Below, piece by piece: positions 40,767 to 49,956 of a DNA stretch of 64,000 nt. Each line of letters starts with the position of its first letter. Position 1 is the stretch's first letter. The notes under the pieces are model-generated. The model made no database searches, was not told the DNA's origin, and worked only from the letters and a program-made list of their open reading frames with translations. A program made the translations under genes and the position numbers. This stretch comes from Streptomyces rugosispiralis (GTDB taxonomy: Bacteria; Actinomycetota; Actinomycetes; Streptomycetales; Streptomycetaceae), in contig NZ_JANIAA010000008.1 in the NCBI RefSeq assembly GCF_024505145.1, positions 186,001 through 250,000 of the forward strand. Direction: 5' to 3'.

Positions 40767-42509
40767 TCAGGGCTTGCGCAGCAGCAGCTCGGTGTTGCGG
40801 TCCGTCGAGTCGCCGGCCAGCTTCTGGCTGGCGCCGGGCGCGTTGAAGGACAGCTCGCGGTAGAGGGCCGCGAGCCCGGTCTGGGACAGGTCCGAGAAGT
40901 CCGTCCGGTGCGGCGCGGCCGACTCGATGAGCGTGGTGAACAGGGAGATCGTGCCGTCGTGGTTGTCCACGACCTCGAACACCCGGGCCAGCTGGGGGAA
41001 GTCCACGTGCGAGGCGGTGGTGATCTCCCAGAAGGTGGAGCGCGGGGTGATCTCGTTCTTGTGGCTGTGGCCGTTGATCCAGGCCAGCACCTTGGGGTGG
41101 CGCTGGAAGAGGGCGACGACCTCGTCCCCGCCGTGGCGGGCCTCGTCCGGGCGGCCCGGGTCGTGGTTCATGTTGTCCAGGCTGCGGCTGTAGTGGTGGC
41201 TGAAGACGATCACGTAGTCGTCCTTGTGGGCCTTCAGGGTCCGCTCCAGCCAGCGCAGTTGGGCGGTGCCGAGCGAACCGGTGTAGTGGCCGCCCGGGTC
41301 GGTGGTGTCCAGGCTGATGCCGATCATGTTCTCGGAGATCCGGAACGAGTAGTAGAGCGTGCCCTGTTCGAGGTTGGCCTTGGTGTAGCCGTGGCCGACC
41401 GGACCGGAGCCGGTGGCGGCCGGGTCGAGGTGCGCGGCCAGGTACTCGGACTGGCTGAAGGGCGCGCGGCGCTCGTCGGGGGTGACCGTGCGCATGTCCT
41501 TGGCGTGCGCGTCCAGCAGCGCCTTCATCTGGACGCCCTTGGGGTCGCCCCCGACGCGCGTCCCCTTGAACAGCCGCTCCGCGTCGGCCGCCGGGATGAT
41601 CTCCAGCTTGCGCTTTCCGGTGGCGAAGTCGGCGTAGTAGTCGTGGCCGAGGGAGTAGACCCCGCCCGCCAGATCGTCGTGGTTGCCGATGGTGGAGTAC
41701 CACGGCAGCCGCAGCCCGGGGCTGTTCACGGTGCGCAGCGCGGCCTCGAGGAAGCCGTCGATGCGCGGGAAGCCGACCTTCTTGTCGGCGTCGCGCAGCG
41801 CCGCCTCGGGGTGCCAGAACTCCTTGAGCCCGCTGTTCTGGACGCCCTCGTAGCGGCGCGGATCGCCGGTGTTGGGGGTGATCCGGCCGCCGTTCATGGC
41901 GGTCAGGAACCAGTCCAGCTCGATCTTGGCGTTGTTGTCGGTGTTGTCGCCGGTGGTCATGACGAACGACAGTGGCGCCCCGGTGGCCGGTCCGCCGCGC
42001 AGCCCGTTGATCCGCTCGATGAGCGAGGCGACCCCGGCGATGGTCAGCGCCTCGTGCGGCCGCCAGGCCCCGGCGCGCCCGGCACGCAGGAACTCGTAGC
42101 GCATCGGGTGCTGGACGTCGGTCAGGTGCAGATCCGTGAGCTGGACGAACGAGGCGAGCGCGGTGCGCCGGTCCGCGCGGCCGCCCTTGGCGCCGGTGAT
42201 CTCGGTGCGGACCTCGCGGGCCCAGGCGGGGCCGTCGGCGAGCCGCCGATAGCCGGTGGCGCCGTGTGCGGCCGAGAACGTCTCCAGCGTCGTACCGGCC
42301 GTCGAGGGCGCCGCCGGGGCCTGCACCACCCGGCGGCCCGCGGCGTGCGCGGTGGCGGGCTGCGAGGCACCGGCCGAGCCGCTGCCGGGACCGAAGGCGA
42401 TTCCCAGGCCGGCCGTGGCACCGGTGGCGGTGGCGGCGGCGAGGAAGGTGCGCCGGTCGAGGGTGGCGACGGCAGCTGCGGCGGACCGTACGGACCGTAT
42501 GCGGGACAT
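40767..42509 (-). CDS. Tat-exported metallophosphoesterase
   Basis: A 580-aa exported protein. A Tat signal (DRRTFL at 18-23, then an Ala/Gly-rich stretch) precedes a calcineurin-like phosphoesterase domain with all five motifs: DLHLTD, GDNTDN, GNHDDL, FSHHYS and NGHSHKN. The fold and layout match the large actinobacterial family TIGR03767. It should hydrolyse phosphoesters outside the cell; the substrate is unknown. The ATG at 42509 has GGGGAG upstream, which excludes a longer open frame of 107 codons. Confidence 0.9.
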   Translation of the reverse strand: MSRIRSVRSAAAAVATLDRRTFLAAATATGATAGLGIAFGPGSGSAGASQPATAHAAGRRVVQAPAAPSTAGTTLETFSAAHGATGYRRLADGPAWAREVRTEITGAKGGRADRRTALASFVQLTDLHLTDVQHPMRYEFLRAGRAGAWRPHEALTIAGVASLIERINGLRGGPATGAPLSFVMTTGDNTDNNAKIELDWFLTAMNGGRITPNTGDPRRYEGVQNSGLKEFWHPEAALRDADKKVGFPRIDGFLEAALRTVNSPGLRLPWYSTIGNHDDLAGGVYSLGHDYYADFATGKRKLEIIPAADAERLFKGTRVGGDPKGVQMKALLDAHAKDMRTVTPDERRAPFSQSEYLAAHLDPAATGSGPVGHGYTKANLEQGTLYYSFRISENMIGISLDTTDPGGHYTGSLGTAQLRWLERTLKAHKDDYVIVFSHHYSRSLDNMNHDPGRPDEARHGGDEVVALFQRHPKVLAWINGHSHKNEITPRSTFWEITTASHVDFPQLARVFEVVDNHDGTISLFTTLIESAAPHRTDFSDLSQTGLAALYRELSFNAPGASQKLAGDSTDRNTELLLRKP

Positions 42510-42844
42510 GCGCGATCTCCCCGAGTGGACACGCGGTGACGGGCGGACAGCGAGGCTGTGCTCACCTGGATCGTTGGCATCGGGGATGGCCTGGGAGTGA
42601 ACGAGGCGGCAACGCGGGCCGCCGATCTCCACACGTGGATCTTGGCGGTAGCAAACGGTCATCGCACCCTTGTGAACAGGAATTCTTCCGCTCACTCGGC
42701 GTTCATCAGATCTGGGAACCGCCCCCGCCACATCCCGGAACCGCTCCCACCGCGGGAAAATCACAGGACGGTAACGGGCCCGCCTGAGACACTTGCCAGG
42801 AGGGTAGGCGCCTCGAACCCGCACAACCAAGGAAAAGGGCTGAT
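42510..42844. other. Divergent promoter region, metallophosphoesterase and asd
   Basis: A 335-bp gap between divergent genes. It must hold both promoters; no clear hexamers, operators or small genes stand out. Confidence 0.5.
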
Positions 42845-43870
42845 ATGAGGATTGGAATCGTCGGAGCGACCGGCCAGGTCGGCGGAGTGATGCGCAGGGT
42901 GCTCGCCGAGCGTGACTTCCCGGCCGAGCAACTGCGGCTGTTCGCCTCCGCCCGCTCGGCCGGTCGTACGCTCCCGTGGCGCGGCACCGAGATCGCCGTC
43001 GAGGACGCCGCCACGGCCGACTACTCCGGTCTGGACATCGTCCTGTTCTCCGCGGGCGGCGCCACCTCCAAGGCGCTGGCCGAGAAGGTCGCCACCCAGG
43101 GCCCCGTCGTGATCGACAACTCCTCGGCCTGGCGGATGGACCCCGCGGTGCCGCTGGTCGTCGCCGAGGTCAACCCGCACGCCGCGGTGGACCGCCCCAA
43201 GGGCATCATCGCCAACCCGAACTGCACCACCATGGCCGCCATGCCGGTGCTGCGCCCGCTGCACGCCGAGGCCGGGCTCACCGCCCTGGTGGCCACCACC
43301 TACCAGGCCGTCTCCGGCTCCGGGCTGTCCGGCGTGGCCGAGCTCGACGGCCAGATCCGCAAGACCGCCGACCGCGCGGCCGAGCTGACCCACGACGGCG
43401 CGGCGGTGGAGTTCCCCGAGCCCGGGGTGTACGCCCGCCCGATCGCGTTCAATGTGCTCCCGATGGCCGGGAAGATCGTCGACGACGGCCGGTTCGAGAC
43501 CGACGAGGAGCAGAAGCTCCGCAACGAGAGCCGCAAGATCCTGGAGATCCCGGAGCTGAAGGTGTCCGGCACCTGTGTCCGGGTCCCGGTCTTCACCGGC
43601 CACTCGCTCCAGGTGAACGCCCGCTTCGAGCGTCCGATCAGCGTGGAGCGCGCCCATGAGCTGCTGGCCGGGGCCCCGGGCGTGGCGCTCTCGGAGATCC
43701 CGACCCCGCTCCAGGCCGCGGGCCAGGACCCCAGCTATGTGGGCCGGATCCGGGTGGACGAGACGGTCGAGCACGGTCTCGCGCTGTTCCTGTCCAACGA
43801 CAACCTGCGCAAGGGCGCGGCGCTGAACGCGGTGCAGATCGCCGAGCTGGTGGCGGCCGACCTGACCTGA
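42845..43870 (+). CDS. asd: Aspartate-semialdehyde dehydrogenase
   Basis: A 341-aa enzyme converting aspartyl phosphate to the semialdehyde with NADPH, a branch step to lysine, diaminopimelate, threonine and methionine. NADP-binding GATGQVGGVM opens the protein; the catalytic cysteine is in NPNCTTM, and the histidine is in the GHSLQV segment. The ATG has AAGGA upstream. lysC is often its partner but is not beside it here. Confidence 0.96.
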   Translation: MRIGIVGATGQVGGVMRRVLAERDFPAEQLRLFASARSAGRTLPWRGTEIAVEDAATADYSGLDIVLFSAGGATSKALAEKVATQGPVVIDNSSAWRMDPAVPLVVAEVNPHAAVDRPKGIIANPNCTTMAAMPVLRPLHAEAGLTALVATTYQAVSGSGLSGVAELDGQIRKTADRAAELTHDGAAVEFPEPGVYARPIAFNVLPMAGKIVDDGRFETDEEQKLRNESRKILEIPELKVSGTCVRVPVFTGHSLQVNARFERPISVERAHELLAGAPGVALSEIPTPLQAAGQDPSYVGRIRVDETVEHGLALFLSNDNLRKGAALNAVQIAELVAADLT

Positions 43871-43888
43871 CGCCCGCGTCCCGCCCGA

Positions 43889-43921
43889 GACTCACCCGCG
43901 ACTCGCCCGCGACTCGCCCGC
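43889..43921. repeat. Three 11-bp repeats downstream of asd
   Basis: GACTCACCCGC, then GACTCGCCCGC twice, directly ahead of the asd terminator stem. Confidence 0.75.
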
Positions 43922-43955
43922 GAGGGGAGCGGCCGAAACGGCCGTTCCCCTCGCG
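43919..43955 (+). terminator. asd terminator
   Basis: 17-bp stem CGCGAGGGGAGCGGCCG / CGGCCGTTCCCCTCGCG (one mismatch) with an AAA loop, 48 bp after the asd stop. Confidence 0.88.
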
Positions 43956-44056
43956 CGTGGACAAACCGGTCCACCGGCGCAGACCGTCCGACATGCGAGG
44001 ATGGCCATCCGCCTGACGCATGGCGTACCGCACATGACGAACGGGAGTTAGCCGAC

Positions 44057-46627
44057 GTGCCTGGCACCAACCTCACAAGGGAGGAAGCGCAGCAGCGGGC
44101 GCGCCTCCTCACGGTGGACGCGTACGAGATCGAACTGGACCTGAGCGGCGCCCAGGAGGGCGGCACCTACCGCTCCGTGACCACGGTGCGCTTCGACGCC
44201 ACCGAGTCGGGCGCGGAGTCGTTCATCGACCTGGTGGCGCCCACGGTGCACGAGGTGGTGCTCAACGGCGACGCGCTCGACCCGAACGAGGTCTTCAAGG
44301 ACTCGCGGATCGCCCTGCCGGGGCTGCTGGCCGGGCACAACGAGCTGCGGGTGGTCGCTACTTGCGCCTACACCAACACCGGTGAGGGGCTGCATCGCTT
44401 TGTCGACCCGGTCGACCAGCAGGCGTATCTCTACACCCAGTTCGAGGTGCCCGACGCCCGCCGGGTGTTCGCCAACTTCGAGCAGCCCGACCTGAAGGGC
44501 ACGTTCCAGTTCACCGTGACGGCGCCCGAGGGCTGGACGGTGATCTCGAACTCGCCGACGCCGGAGCCGAAGGACAACGTCTGGCGGTTCGAGCCGACCC
44601 CGCGCATCTCCACGTACATCACCGCGCTGATCGTCGGCCCGTACCACAGCGTGCACAGCTCCTACGAGAAGGACGGCCGCTCGGTGCCGCTGGGCATCTA
44701 CTGCCGTCCCTCGCTCGCGGAGTACCTCGACTCGGACGCGATCTTCGCGGTGACGCGGCAGGGCTTCGAGTGGTTCGAGGAGAAGTTCGACTACGCGTAC
44801 CCGTTCGCCAAGTACGACCAGCTGTTCGTGCCGGAGTTCAACGCGGGCGCGATGGAGAACGCGGGCGCGGTCACCATCCGCGACCAGTACGTCTTCCGTT
44901 CCAAGGTGACGGACGCCGCGTACGAGACGCGCGCCGAGACCATCCTCCACGAGCTGGCCCATATGTGGTTCGGCGACCTCGTCACCATGGAGTGGTGGAA
45001 CGACCTGTGGCTGAACGAGTCGTTCGCCACCTACACCTCGATCGCCTGCCAGGCCCACGCGCCGGGCAGCAGGTGGCCGCACTCGTGGACCACCTTCGCC
45101 AACTCCATGAAGACCTGGGCCTACCGGCAGGACCAGCTGCCGTCCACCCACCCGATCATGGCCGAGATCAACGACCTGGACGACGTCCTGGTCAACTTTG
45201 ACGGGATCACGTACGCCAAGGGCGCCTCGGTGCTCAAGCAGCTGGTCGCGTACGTCGGGATGGACGAGTTCTTCCGTGGCGTCCAGGCGTACTTCAAGCG
45301 CCACGCCTACCAGAACACCCGGCTGTCGGACCTGCTCGGCGCGCTGGAGGAGACCAGCGGACGCGATCTGAAGACCTGGTCCAAGCAGTGGCTGGAGACG
45401 GCGGGCATCAATGTGCTGCGGCCGGAGATCGAGACGGACGCGAGCGGCACGGTGACCTCCTTCGCGGTGCGGCAGGAGGCCCCGGCGCTTCCGTCCGGCG
45501 CCAAGGGCGAGCCCACCTTGCGGCCGCACCGCATCGCCATCGGGCTCTACGACCTGAACCCGACCGGCAAGCTGATCCGCTCCGAGCGCATCGAGCTGGA
45601 CGTGTACGGCGAGCTGACCGAGGTGCCGCAGCTGATCGGCACGAAGCGCTCCGCGGTGATCCTGCTCAACGACGACGACCTCACCTACGCGAAGGTCCGG
45701 CTGGACCCGGATTCGCTGGCCGTGGTCACCGAGCACCTCGGCGACTTCGAGGAGTCGCTGCCCCGCGCGCTGTGCTGGGCCTCGGCCTGGGACACGGTCC
45801 GCGACGGCGAACTGGCCACCCGCGACTACCTCGCGCTGGTGCTCTCGGGCATCGCCAAGGAGTCGGACATCGGCGTCGTCCAGTCGCTGCACCGCCAGGT
45901 GAAGCTGGCCCTGGAGCTGTACGCCGCGCCGGACTGGCGCGAGACGGGCCTGGCCCGGTGGACCGAGGCCACGCTCGACCACCTGCGGGCGGCGGCGCCG
46001 GGCAGCGACCACCAGCTCGCCTGGGCGCGGGCCTTCACCACGACCGCCCGCACCGACGCCCAGCTGGACCTGGTCTCCGGGCTGCTCGAGGGCACCGCGG
46101 CGATCGAGGGCCTGGTCATCGACACCGAGCTGCGCTGGGCGCTGCTGGAGCGGCTCGCCGCCACGGGGCGGGCCGACGAGGCCGCGATCGCGGCGGAGCT
46201 GGAGCGCGACAAGACCTCCGCGGGCGAGCGGCACGCCGCGACGGCGCGGGCCGCGCGGCCGACGCCGCAGGCCAAGGCGGAGGCGTGGGCGTCGGTCGTG
46301 GAGAGCGACAAGCTGCCGAACGCGGTGCAGGAAGCCGTGATCGGGGGCTTCATCCAGACCGATCAGCGGGAGTTGCTGGCGCCGTACACGGAGAAGTACT
46401 TCGCGGTGGCGAAGGACGTCTGGAACAGCCGCAGCCATGAGATGGCGCAGCAGATCGTGGTGGGCCTGTACCCGGCGCTCCAGGTCTCGCAGGAGACCCT
46501 GGACGCCACGGACGCGTGGCTCGCGTCCGCCGAGCCCACGGCGGCGCTGCGGCGTCTGATGACGGAGTCGCGGGCGAGCGTCGACCGCGCCATCCGCGCC
46601 CAGGCGGCGGACGCGGCGGCAAGCTGA
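44057..46627 (+). CDS. pepN: Aminopeptidase N (M1 zinc peptidase), copy 2
   Basis: An 856-aa M1 peptidase, closely related to copy 1 along its full length. GAMEN is at 264-268, HELAH at 298-302, and the third zinc ligand lies in LWLNESFA. No signal peptide is present. The GTG start is preceded by GGGAG. Both copies keep every catalytic residue, so both should be active; the second may differ in substrate range. A REP-like element pair follows the stop. Confidence 0.95.
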   Translation: MPGTNLTREEAQQRARLLTVDAYEIELDLSGAQEGGTYRSVTTVRFDATESGAESFIDLVAPTVHEVVLNGDALDPNEVFKDSRIALPGLLAGHNELRVVATCAYTNTGEGLHRFVDPVDQQAYLYTQFEVPDARRVFANFEQPDLKGTFQFTVTAPEGWTVISNSPTPEPKDNVWRFEPTPRISTYITALIVGPYHSVHSSYEKDGRSVPLGIYCRPSLAEYLDSDAIFAVTRQGFEWFEEKFDYAYPFAKYDQLFVPEFNAGAMENAGAVTIRDQYVFRSKVTDAAYETRAETILHELAHMWFGDLVTMEWWNDLWLNESFATYTSIACQAHAPGSRWPHSWTTFANSMKTWAYRQDQLPSTHPIMAEINDLDDVLVNFDGITYAKGASVLKQLVAYVGMDEFFRGVQAYFKRHAYQNTRLSDLLGALEETSGRDLKTWSKQWLETAGINVLRPEIETDASGTVTSFAVRQEAPALPSGAKGEPTLRPHRIAIGLYDLNPTGKLIRSERIELDVYGELTEVPQLIGTKRSAVILLNDDDLTYAKVRLDPDSLAVVTEHLGDFEESLPRALCWASAWDTVRDGELATRDYLALVLSGIAKESDIGVVQSLHRQVKLALELYAAPDWRETGLARWTEATLDHLRAAAPGSDHQLAWARAFTTTARTDAQLDLVSGLLEGTAAIEGLVIDTELRWALLERLAATGRADEAAIAAELERDKTSAGERHAATARAARPTPQAKAEAWASVVESDKLPNAVQEAVIGGFIQTDQRELLAPYTEKYFAVAKDVWNSRSHEMAQQIVVGLYPALQVSQETLDATDAWLASAEPTAALRRLMTESRASVDRAIRAQAADAAAS

Positions 46628-46640
46628 CCGCGGTGCGATC

Positions 46641-46693
46641 GGTGGGTTGTGGGCATGCGTTCCGCGGGGCGGAACGGGTGGGCACAACCCACC
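46641..46693. repeat. REP-like palindrome, left copy
   Basis: Outer arms GGTGGGTTGTG / CACAACCCACC and inner arms GTTCCGC / GCGGAAC around a GGG loop. It lies just after the pepN copy 2 stop and can also act as its terminator. Confidence 0.85.
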
Positions 46694-46799
46694 CACCGGG
46701 CGGCACCCGGGAGCGATGGCTCAGCCAGCGCCTAGCTGAGCCGCACCGCGTCGGCTCGTCCCTGGCCAGGGTTTCGTTGCCGGGTACCGGCCGGTGGCC

Positions 46800-46846
46800 G
46801 GTTTGTGCCCACCCGTTCCGCCCTGCGGAACGATTGCCCACAAACC
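46800..46846. repeat. REP-like palindrome, right copy, inverted relative to the left
   Basis: Outer arms GGTTTGTG / CACAAACC and inner arms GTTCCGC / GCGGAAC. Its reverse complement matches the left copy closely, so the two face each other about 106 bp apart. It ends 3 bp before the end of the TPR gene. Confidence 0.85.
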
Positions 46847-46849
46847 TGT

Positions 46850-48643
46850 TCACCCAGGGTCTCGTAAGGCCAGGCGGGCCATTTCGCCGTATCGGTGGAG
46901 GAGGTCCGGGTACGCATCCGCGGCGACCCGGAGCCAGCGCTCCGCCTCTTCCGCGCGCCCCAGCCCCCGCAACGCCTCCGCCAGCCAGTACGGCGCCTCC
47001 TCATGCGCCCCCTCACACGCCACCCGCAACAACGGCTCCGCCTCCGCGCACGCCCCCCGCCGCACCATGCTCCGCCCCGCCAGAAACGCGGGCGGAACAA
47101 GACCGCTGCGCGCGGCGCGCACGTACCACCGCTCGGCGTGCTGCGGATCCCCGCCGCGCTCCTCAGACGTCCAGCCCAGCCACCACGCGGCGCGCCCATG
47201 CCCCAGGTCGGCCGCCCGGCGGAACCAGATCTGGGCGGTGCGCCGGTCCCCCGCCTCGTCGTGGATCCGGCCGATGTCATACGCCGCGCCGGCGTCGCCC
47301 TCCGCCGCCGCGGGCTCGTAGCACGGCACCATCCGCAGCCCCTTGGCGCCGCCCCCTTCGTACAGCATCCGCCCGAGGGCGAGCAGGGCGCGCGGGGTGC
47401 CCGCCTTGCGGTACCACTCGGCGGCCTCCGGGAGCCGGTACAGCCGGTCGAGCGCGTCGGCGTACGCGAACCAGGCGTCCGGTCCACCCTCCTCGGCACG
47501 GGCCCGCAGCCCGGGGAGCCGCTCCTCCCACTCGGGGGGCGGCATCCGCTCGGGGTCGGCCCGGATCGCGGCGATGTCCCGCAGCGCCTGGACGATCCGC
47601 TCCTCACCCTCGTCGAACGGGCTCGGGCCATCCTCCTCGTCGGCACCGGCGACACCGGCGGCACCGTCCGCCCCCGTGGCCCGCAGCCACCGCTCCGCCT
47701 CCTCCAGCCGCCGCTGCCGCACGCACAGCACCCCGAGGTTGAAGCAGGCCCACATATGGCCGCCGTCCGCCTCGTCGGCCGTGCGGTACCACTCCTCGGC
47801 CGTACGGAGCTCGCCGTTCTCCTCCGCCCAGACGCCGAGGACGTACGCCGCGCCGTCGTAGCCCCGCTCATGGGCGCGTTCGACGAGGGCGCGGGCCTCG
47901 GCCCAGCGGCCGTCGTCGCGGGCGATGAAGAGGGCCTGGTCCACCAGCGCCTTGGCACTGCCGACCGCGGCCGCCCCGGCGTACAGCGCCTCGGCCTCCG
48001 CGACCATCCGGGGGTAGCGCTCGAACATCGCCCTGCGCTCCGGGTCGAGCAGCTCGCGCAGCGCCTCGTACGCCTCCTCGGGGTCGCCCTCGGCCTCCGC
48101 TCGGGCCAGGGCCGCGCGCCAGCCGTCCAGGTCCCTCAGCATGTTCTGGATGGCCCGGCGGCTGTGGGCGGCGACGTCGTCGCCCTCCGCGGACGCCTCG
48201 GCCAGCCGCGCGAGCGCGGTGTCCCATTCGCCACGCGCGGCCAGCAGCACCGCGCCGTTGGTCTTGCACTCGATGCTGCCGAGCGCGGCCCCGTGCTCGT
48301 ACCACCGCTCGGCGCCGGCCGTGTCACCGGCCTCCTGAAGCAGCCGGGCCAGACCGAACGCACAGCCGCCGTCGCGGTCGGCGGCCGTGCGGTACCACCG
48401 TTCGGCCTCGGCGAACTCGCCCCGGTCCTTATGGCAGATCGCGAGCGTGCGCGAGGCGTCCGCGTCCCCGGCGTCGGCGGCCCTGGCCCACCAGGGCAGG
48501 GCCTCGTCCAGGCGGCCCCGGCCGGTGAGGAGCTCGGCGTAGGCCCGGTACGCGCCCGGCTTCCCGGCCGCCGCCGCGGCCCTCAGCCGGGCCGCTTCGG
48601 CTTCCGGATCCACCGCCGCATCTTGCGATGAATGTTCGACCAT
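46850..48643 (-). CDS. Sel1/TPR repeat protein, function unknown
   Basis: A 597-aa soluble protein made almost wholly of helical repeats of about 36 residues with the pattern A..Yxx....G..EEAExWyRkAA (for example AERWYRTAADRDGGCAFGLARLLQEAGDT), typical of Sel1-like tetratricopeptide arrays, with at least ten units. Such arrays bind other proteins. No enzymatic domain or membrane segment is seen. The ATG at 48643 was chosen; the preceding GTG codon is an alternative. It lies 21 bp downstream of the desaturase gene on the same strand and may share its transcript. Confidence 0.85.
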   Translation of the reverse strand: MVEHSSQDAAVDPEAEAARLRAAAAAGKPGAYRAYAELLTGRGRLDEALPWWARAADAGDADASRTLAICHKDRGEFAEAERWYRTAADRDGGCAFGLARLLQEAGDTAGAERWYEHGAALGSIECKTNGAVLLAARGEWDTALARLAEASAEGDDVAAHSRRAIQNMLRDLDGWRAALARAEAEGDPEEAYEALRELLDPERRAMFERYPRMVAEAEALYAGAAAVGSAKALVDQALFIARDDGRWAEARALVERAHERGYDGAAYVLGVWAEENGELRTAEEWYRTADEADGGHMWACFNLGVLCVRQRRLEEAERWLRATGADGAAGVAGADEEDGPSPFDEGEERIVQALRDIAAIRADPERMPPPEWEERLPGLRARAEEGGPDAWFAYADALDRLYRLPEAAEWYRKAGTPRALLALGRMLYEGGGAKGLRMVPCYEPAAAEGDAGAAYDIGRIHDEAGDRRTAQIWFRRAADLGHGRAAWWLGWTSEERGGDPQHAERWYVRAARSGLVPPAFLAGRSMVRRGACAEAEPLLRVACEGAHEEAPYWLAEALRGLGRAEEAERWLRVAADAYPDLLHRYGEMARLALRDPG

Positions 48644-48664
48644 CACCCGATGGTGCCAGAGTGA

Positions 48665-49639
48665 TCACGCTCGTTCGGCACGGGCCCTGCGACGGGCCAG
48701 CAGCGCCTCGCGCCGCTCGTCGAACTTGGTGGCCTGATCGTCCAATCCGCCCATGTAGAGCCCCAGTTCCTCCTGCGCCTTGAGCCCCTCCGGGCCGAGC
48801 CCGCCGATCTCCAGGACCTTCAGGAAGCGCAGTACCGGCTGGAGCACGTCGTCGTGGTGGATGCGCAGGTTGTAGATGCCGCCGATGGCGATCTTGGCGG
48901 CGGCGCGCTCGAAGCCGGGCATCCCGTGGCCCGGCATGCGGAAGTTGACCACCACATCGCGGACCGCGCACATGGTCTGGTCGGGGGCCAGCTCGAACGC
49001 CTTCCCGAGCAGGTTCCGATAGAAGATCATGTGCAGGTTCTCGTCGGTGGCGATGCGCGCCAGCATCCGGTCGCACACCGGGTCGCCGGAGTGATGGCCG
49101 GTGTTGCGGTGCGAGATGCGGGTGGCCAGCTCCTGGAAGGCGACATACGCCACGGTGTGCAGCATGCTGTGCTGGTTGTCCGATTCGAACCCCTCGGACA
49201 TGTGCGTCATGCGGAACCGCTCCAGCTCCACCGGGTCGACGGCGCGGCTGGTCAGCAGGTAGTCCCGCATCACGATGCCGTGGCGGCCCTCCTCCGCCGT
49301 CCAGCGGTGCACCCAGGTGCCCCAGGCGCCGTCCCGGCCGAAGAGGGTCGCGATCTCGTGGTGGTAGCTGGGGAGGTTGTCCTCGGTGAGGAGGTTGACC
49401 ACCAGCGCTATCCGGCCGACCTCGCTCACCTTGGACTGGTCGGGCGCCCACGCCTCACCGCCCATGATCCCGTCGAAGTTCCGGCCGTCACTCCAGGGGA
49501 CGTACTCGTGCGGCATCCACTCCTTGGCGACCTTCAGATGCCGGTTGAGCTCGGTCTCGACGACCTCTTCGAGTGCGTACAGGAGCTGGGTATCGCTCCA
49601 GACGGCCTGACCGTGGCGGTGAGTGGGGGCAAGTGTCAC
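48665..49639 (-). CDS. Acyl-ACP desaturase (di-iron, FAD2-like soluble type)
   Basis: A 324-aa enzyme of the soluble stearoyl-ACP desaturase family, which places a double bond in ACP-bound fatty acids. The two di-iron helices are visible as AEEGRH and DENLH. The GTG at 49639 (VTLAPTH) with GGAGC upstream fixes the start; the open frame runs 32 codons further over the operator. The promoter carries an unusually strong palindrome and direct repeat, so expression is likely under a TetR-type repressor that senses acyl-CoA. Confidence 0.92.
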   Translation of the reverse strand: MTLAPTHRHGQAVWSDTQLLYALEEVVETELNRHLKVAKEWMPHEYVPWSDGRNFDGIMGGEAWAPDQSKVSEVGRIALVVNLLTEDNLPSYHHEIATLFGRDGAWGTWVHRWTAEEGRHGIVMRDYLLTSRAVDPVELERFRMTHMSEGFESDNQHSMLHTVAYVAFQELATRISHRNTGHHSGDPVCDRMLARIATDENLHMIFYRNLLGKAFELAPDQTMCAVRDVVVNFRMPGHGMPGFERAAAKIAIGGIYNLRIHHDDVLQPVLRFLKVLEIGGLGPEGLKAQEELGLYMGGLDDQATKFDERREALLARRRARAERA

Positions 49640-49674
49640 GGGTGGCGCTCCAGGGGACGGGGGCGACGGGCTAT

Positions 49675-49708
49675 ACCTACGGCACCGTAGGTTACGACAC
49701 CGTAGGTT
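49675..49708 (-). promoter_or_regulatory. Probable repressor operator of the desaturase gene
   Basis: ACCTACGG-CA-CCGTAGGT is an 18-bp perfect palindrome (49675-49692). A second site ACACCGTAGGTT follows, giving the 15-bp direct repeat ACGRCACCGTAGGTT twice in tandem (49679-49708). It lies 36-70 bp before the start codon, where a repressor would block transcription. Confidence 0.8.
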
Positions 49709-49816
49709 AAAGCGAAAATAAACAGGCCAGGGCATGTGGATGGCACACGGTGAACTCGGCGTGACGCGCCCCCACTTGGCGATCGGGGGCGACGGCCCGG
49801 CCGCGGCCGGAAGGCG

Positions 49817-49886
49817 ATTCGCCCCGTACGGTTCGCCTCGTGCGGCTCGCCTCGCACGGCCCGCCCCGTACGGCTCGCCCCGTACA
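49817..49886. repeat. 14-bp tandem repeat, five copies
   Basis: Units such as GCTCGCCTCGCACG and GCTCGCCCCGTACA, five in a row, with changes at two or three positions. Confidence 0.85.
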
Positions 49887-49893
49887 CAACAAA

Positions 49894-49921
49894 AGCGCCC
49901 CGGCCGGATGGCCGGGGCGCT
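49894..49921 (-). terminator. Terminator of the 80-aa membrane protein gene
   Basis: 12-bp stem AGCGCCCCGGCC / GGCCGGGGCGCT with a 4-nt loop, followed by TTTTG on the minus strand. Confidence 0.92.
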
Positions 49922-49956
49922 CCGCAGCGGCGTGCGCGCTTCGTCGATCGATCGCG

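Larger units (their letters stand above)
49640..49956. other. Desaturase upstream region with operator, repeats and terminator
   Basis: A 317-bp gap upstream of the desaturase. It holds the operator (49675-49708), a 14-bp tandem repeat (49817-49886) and the terminator of the 80-aa gene (49894-49921). No gene is seen. Confidence 0.6.

Noticed and set aside
36849..46627. Tandem duplication of a whole segment including both pepN genes
   Set aside because: Only the aminopeptidase genes are related; the genes between and around them have no second copy.
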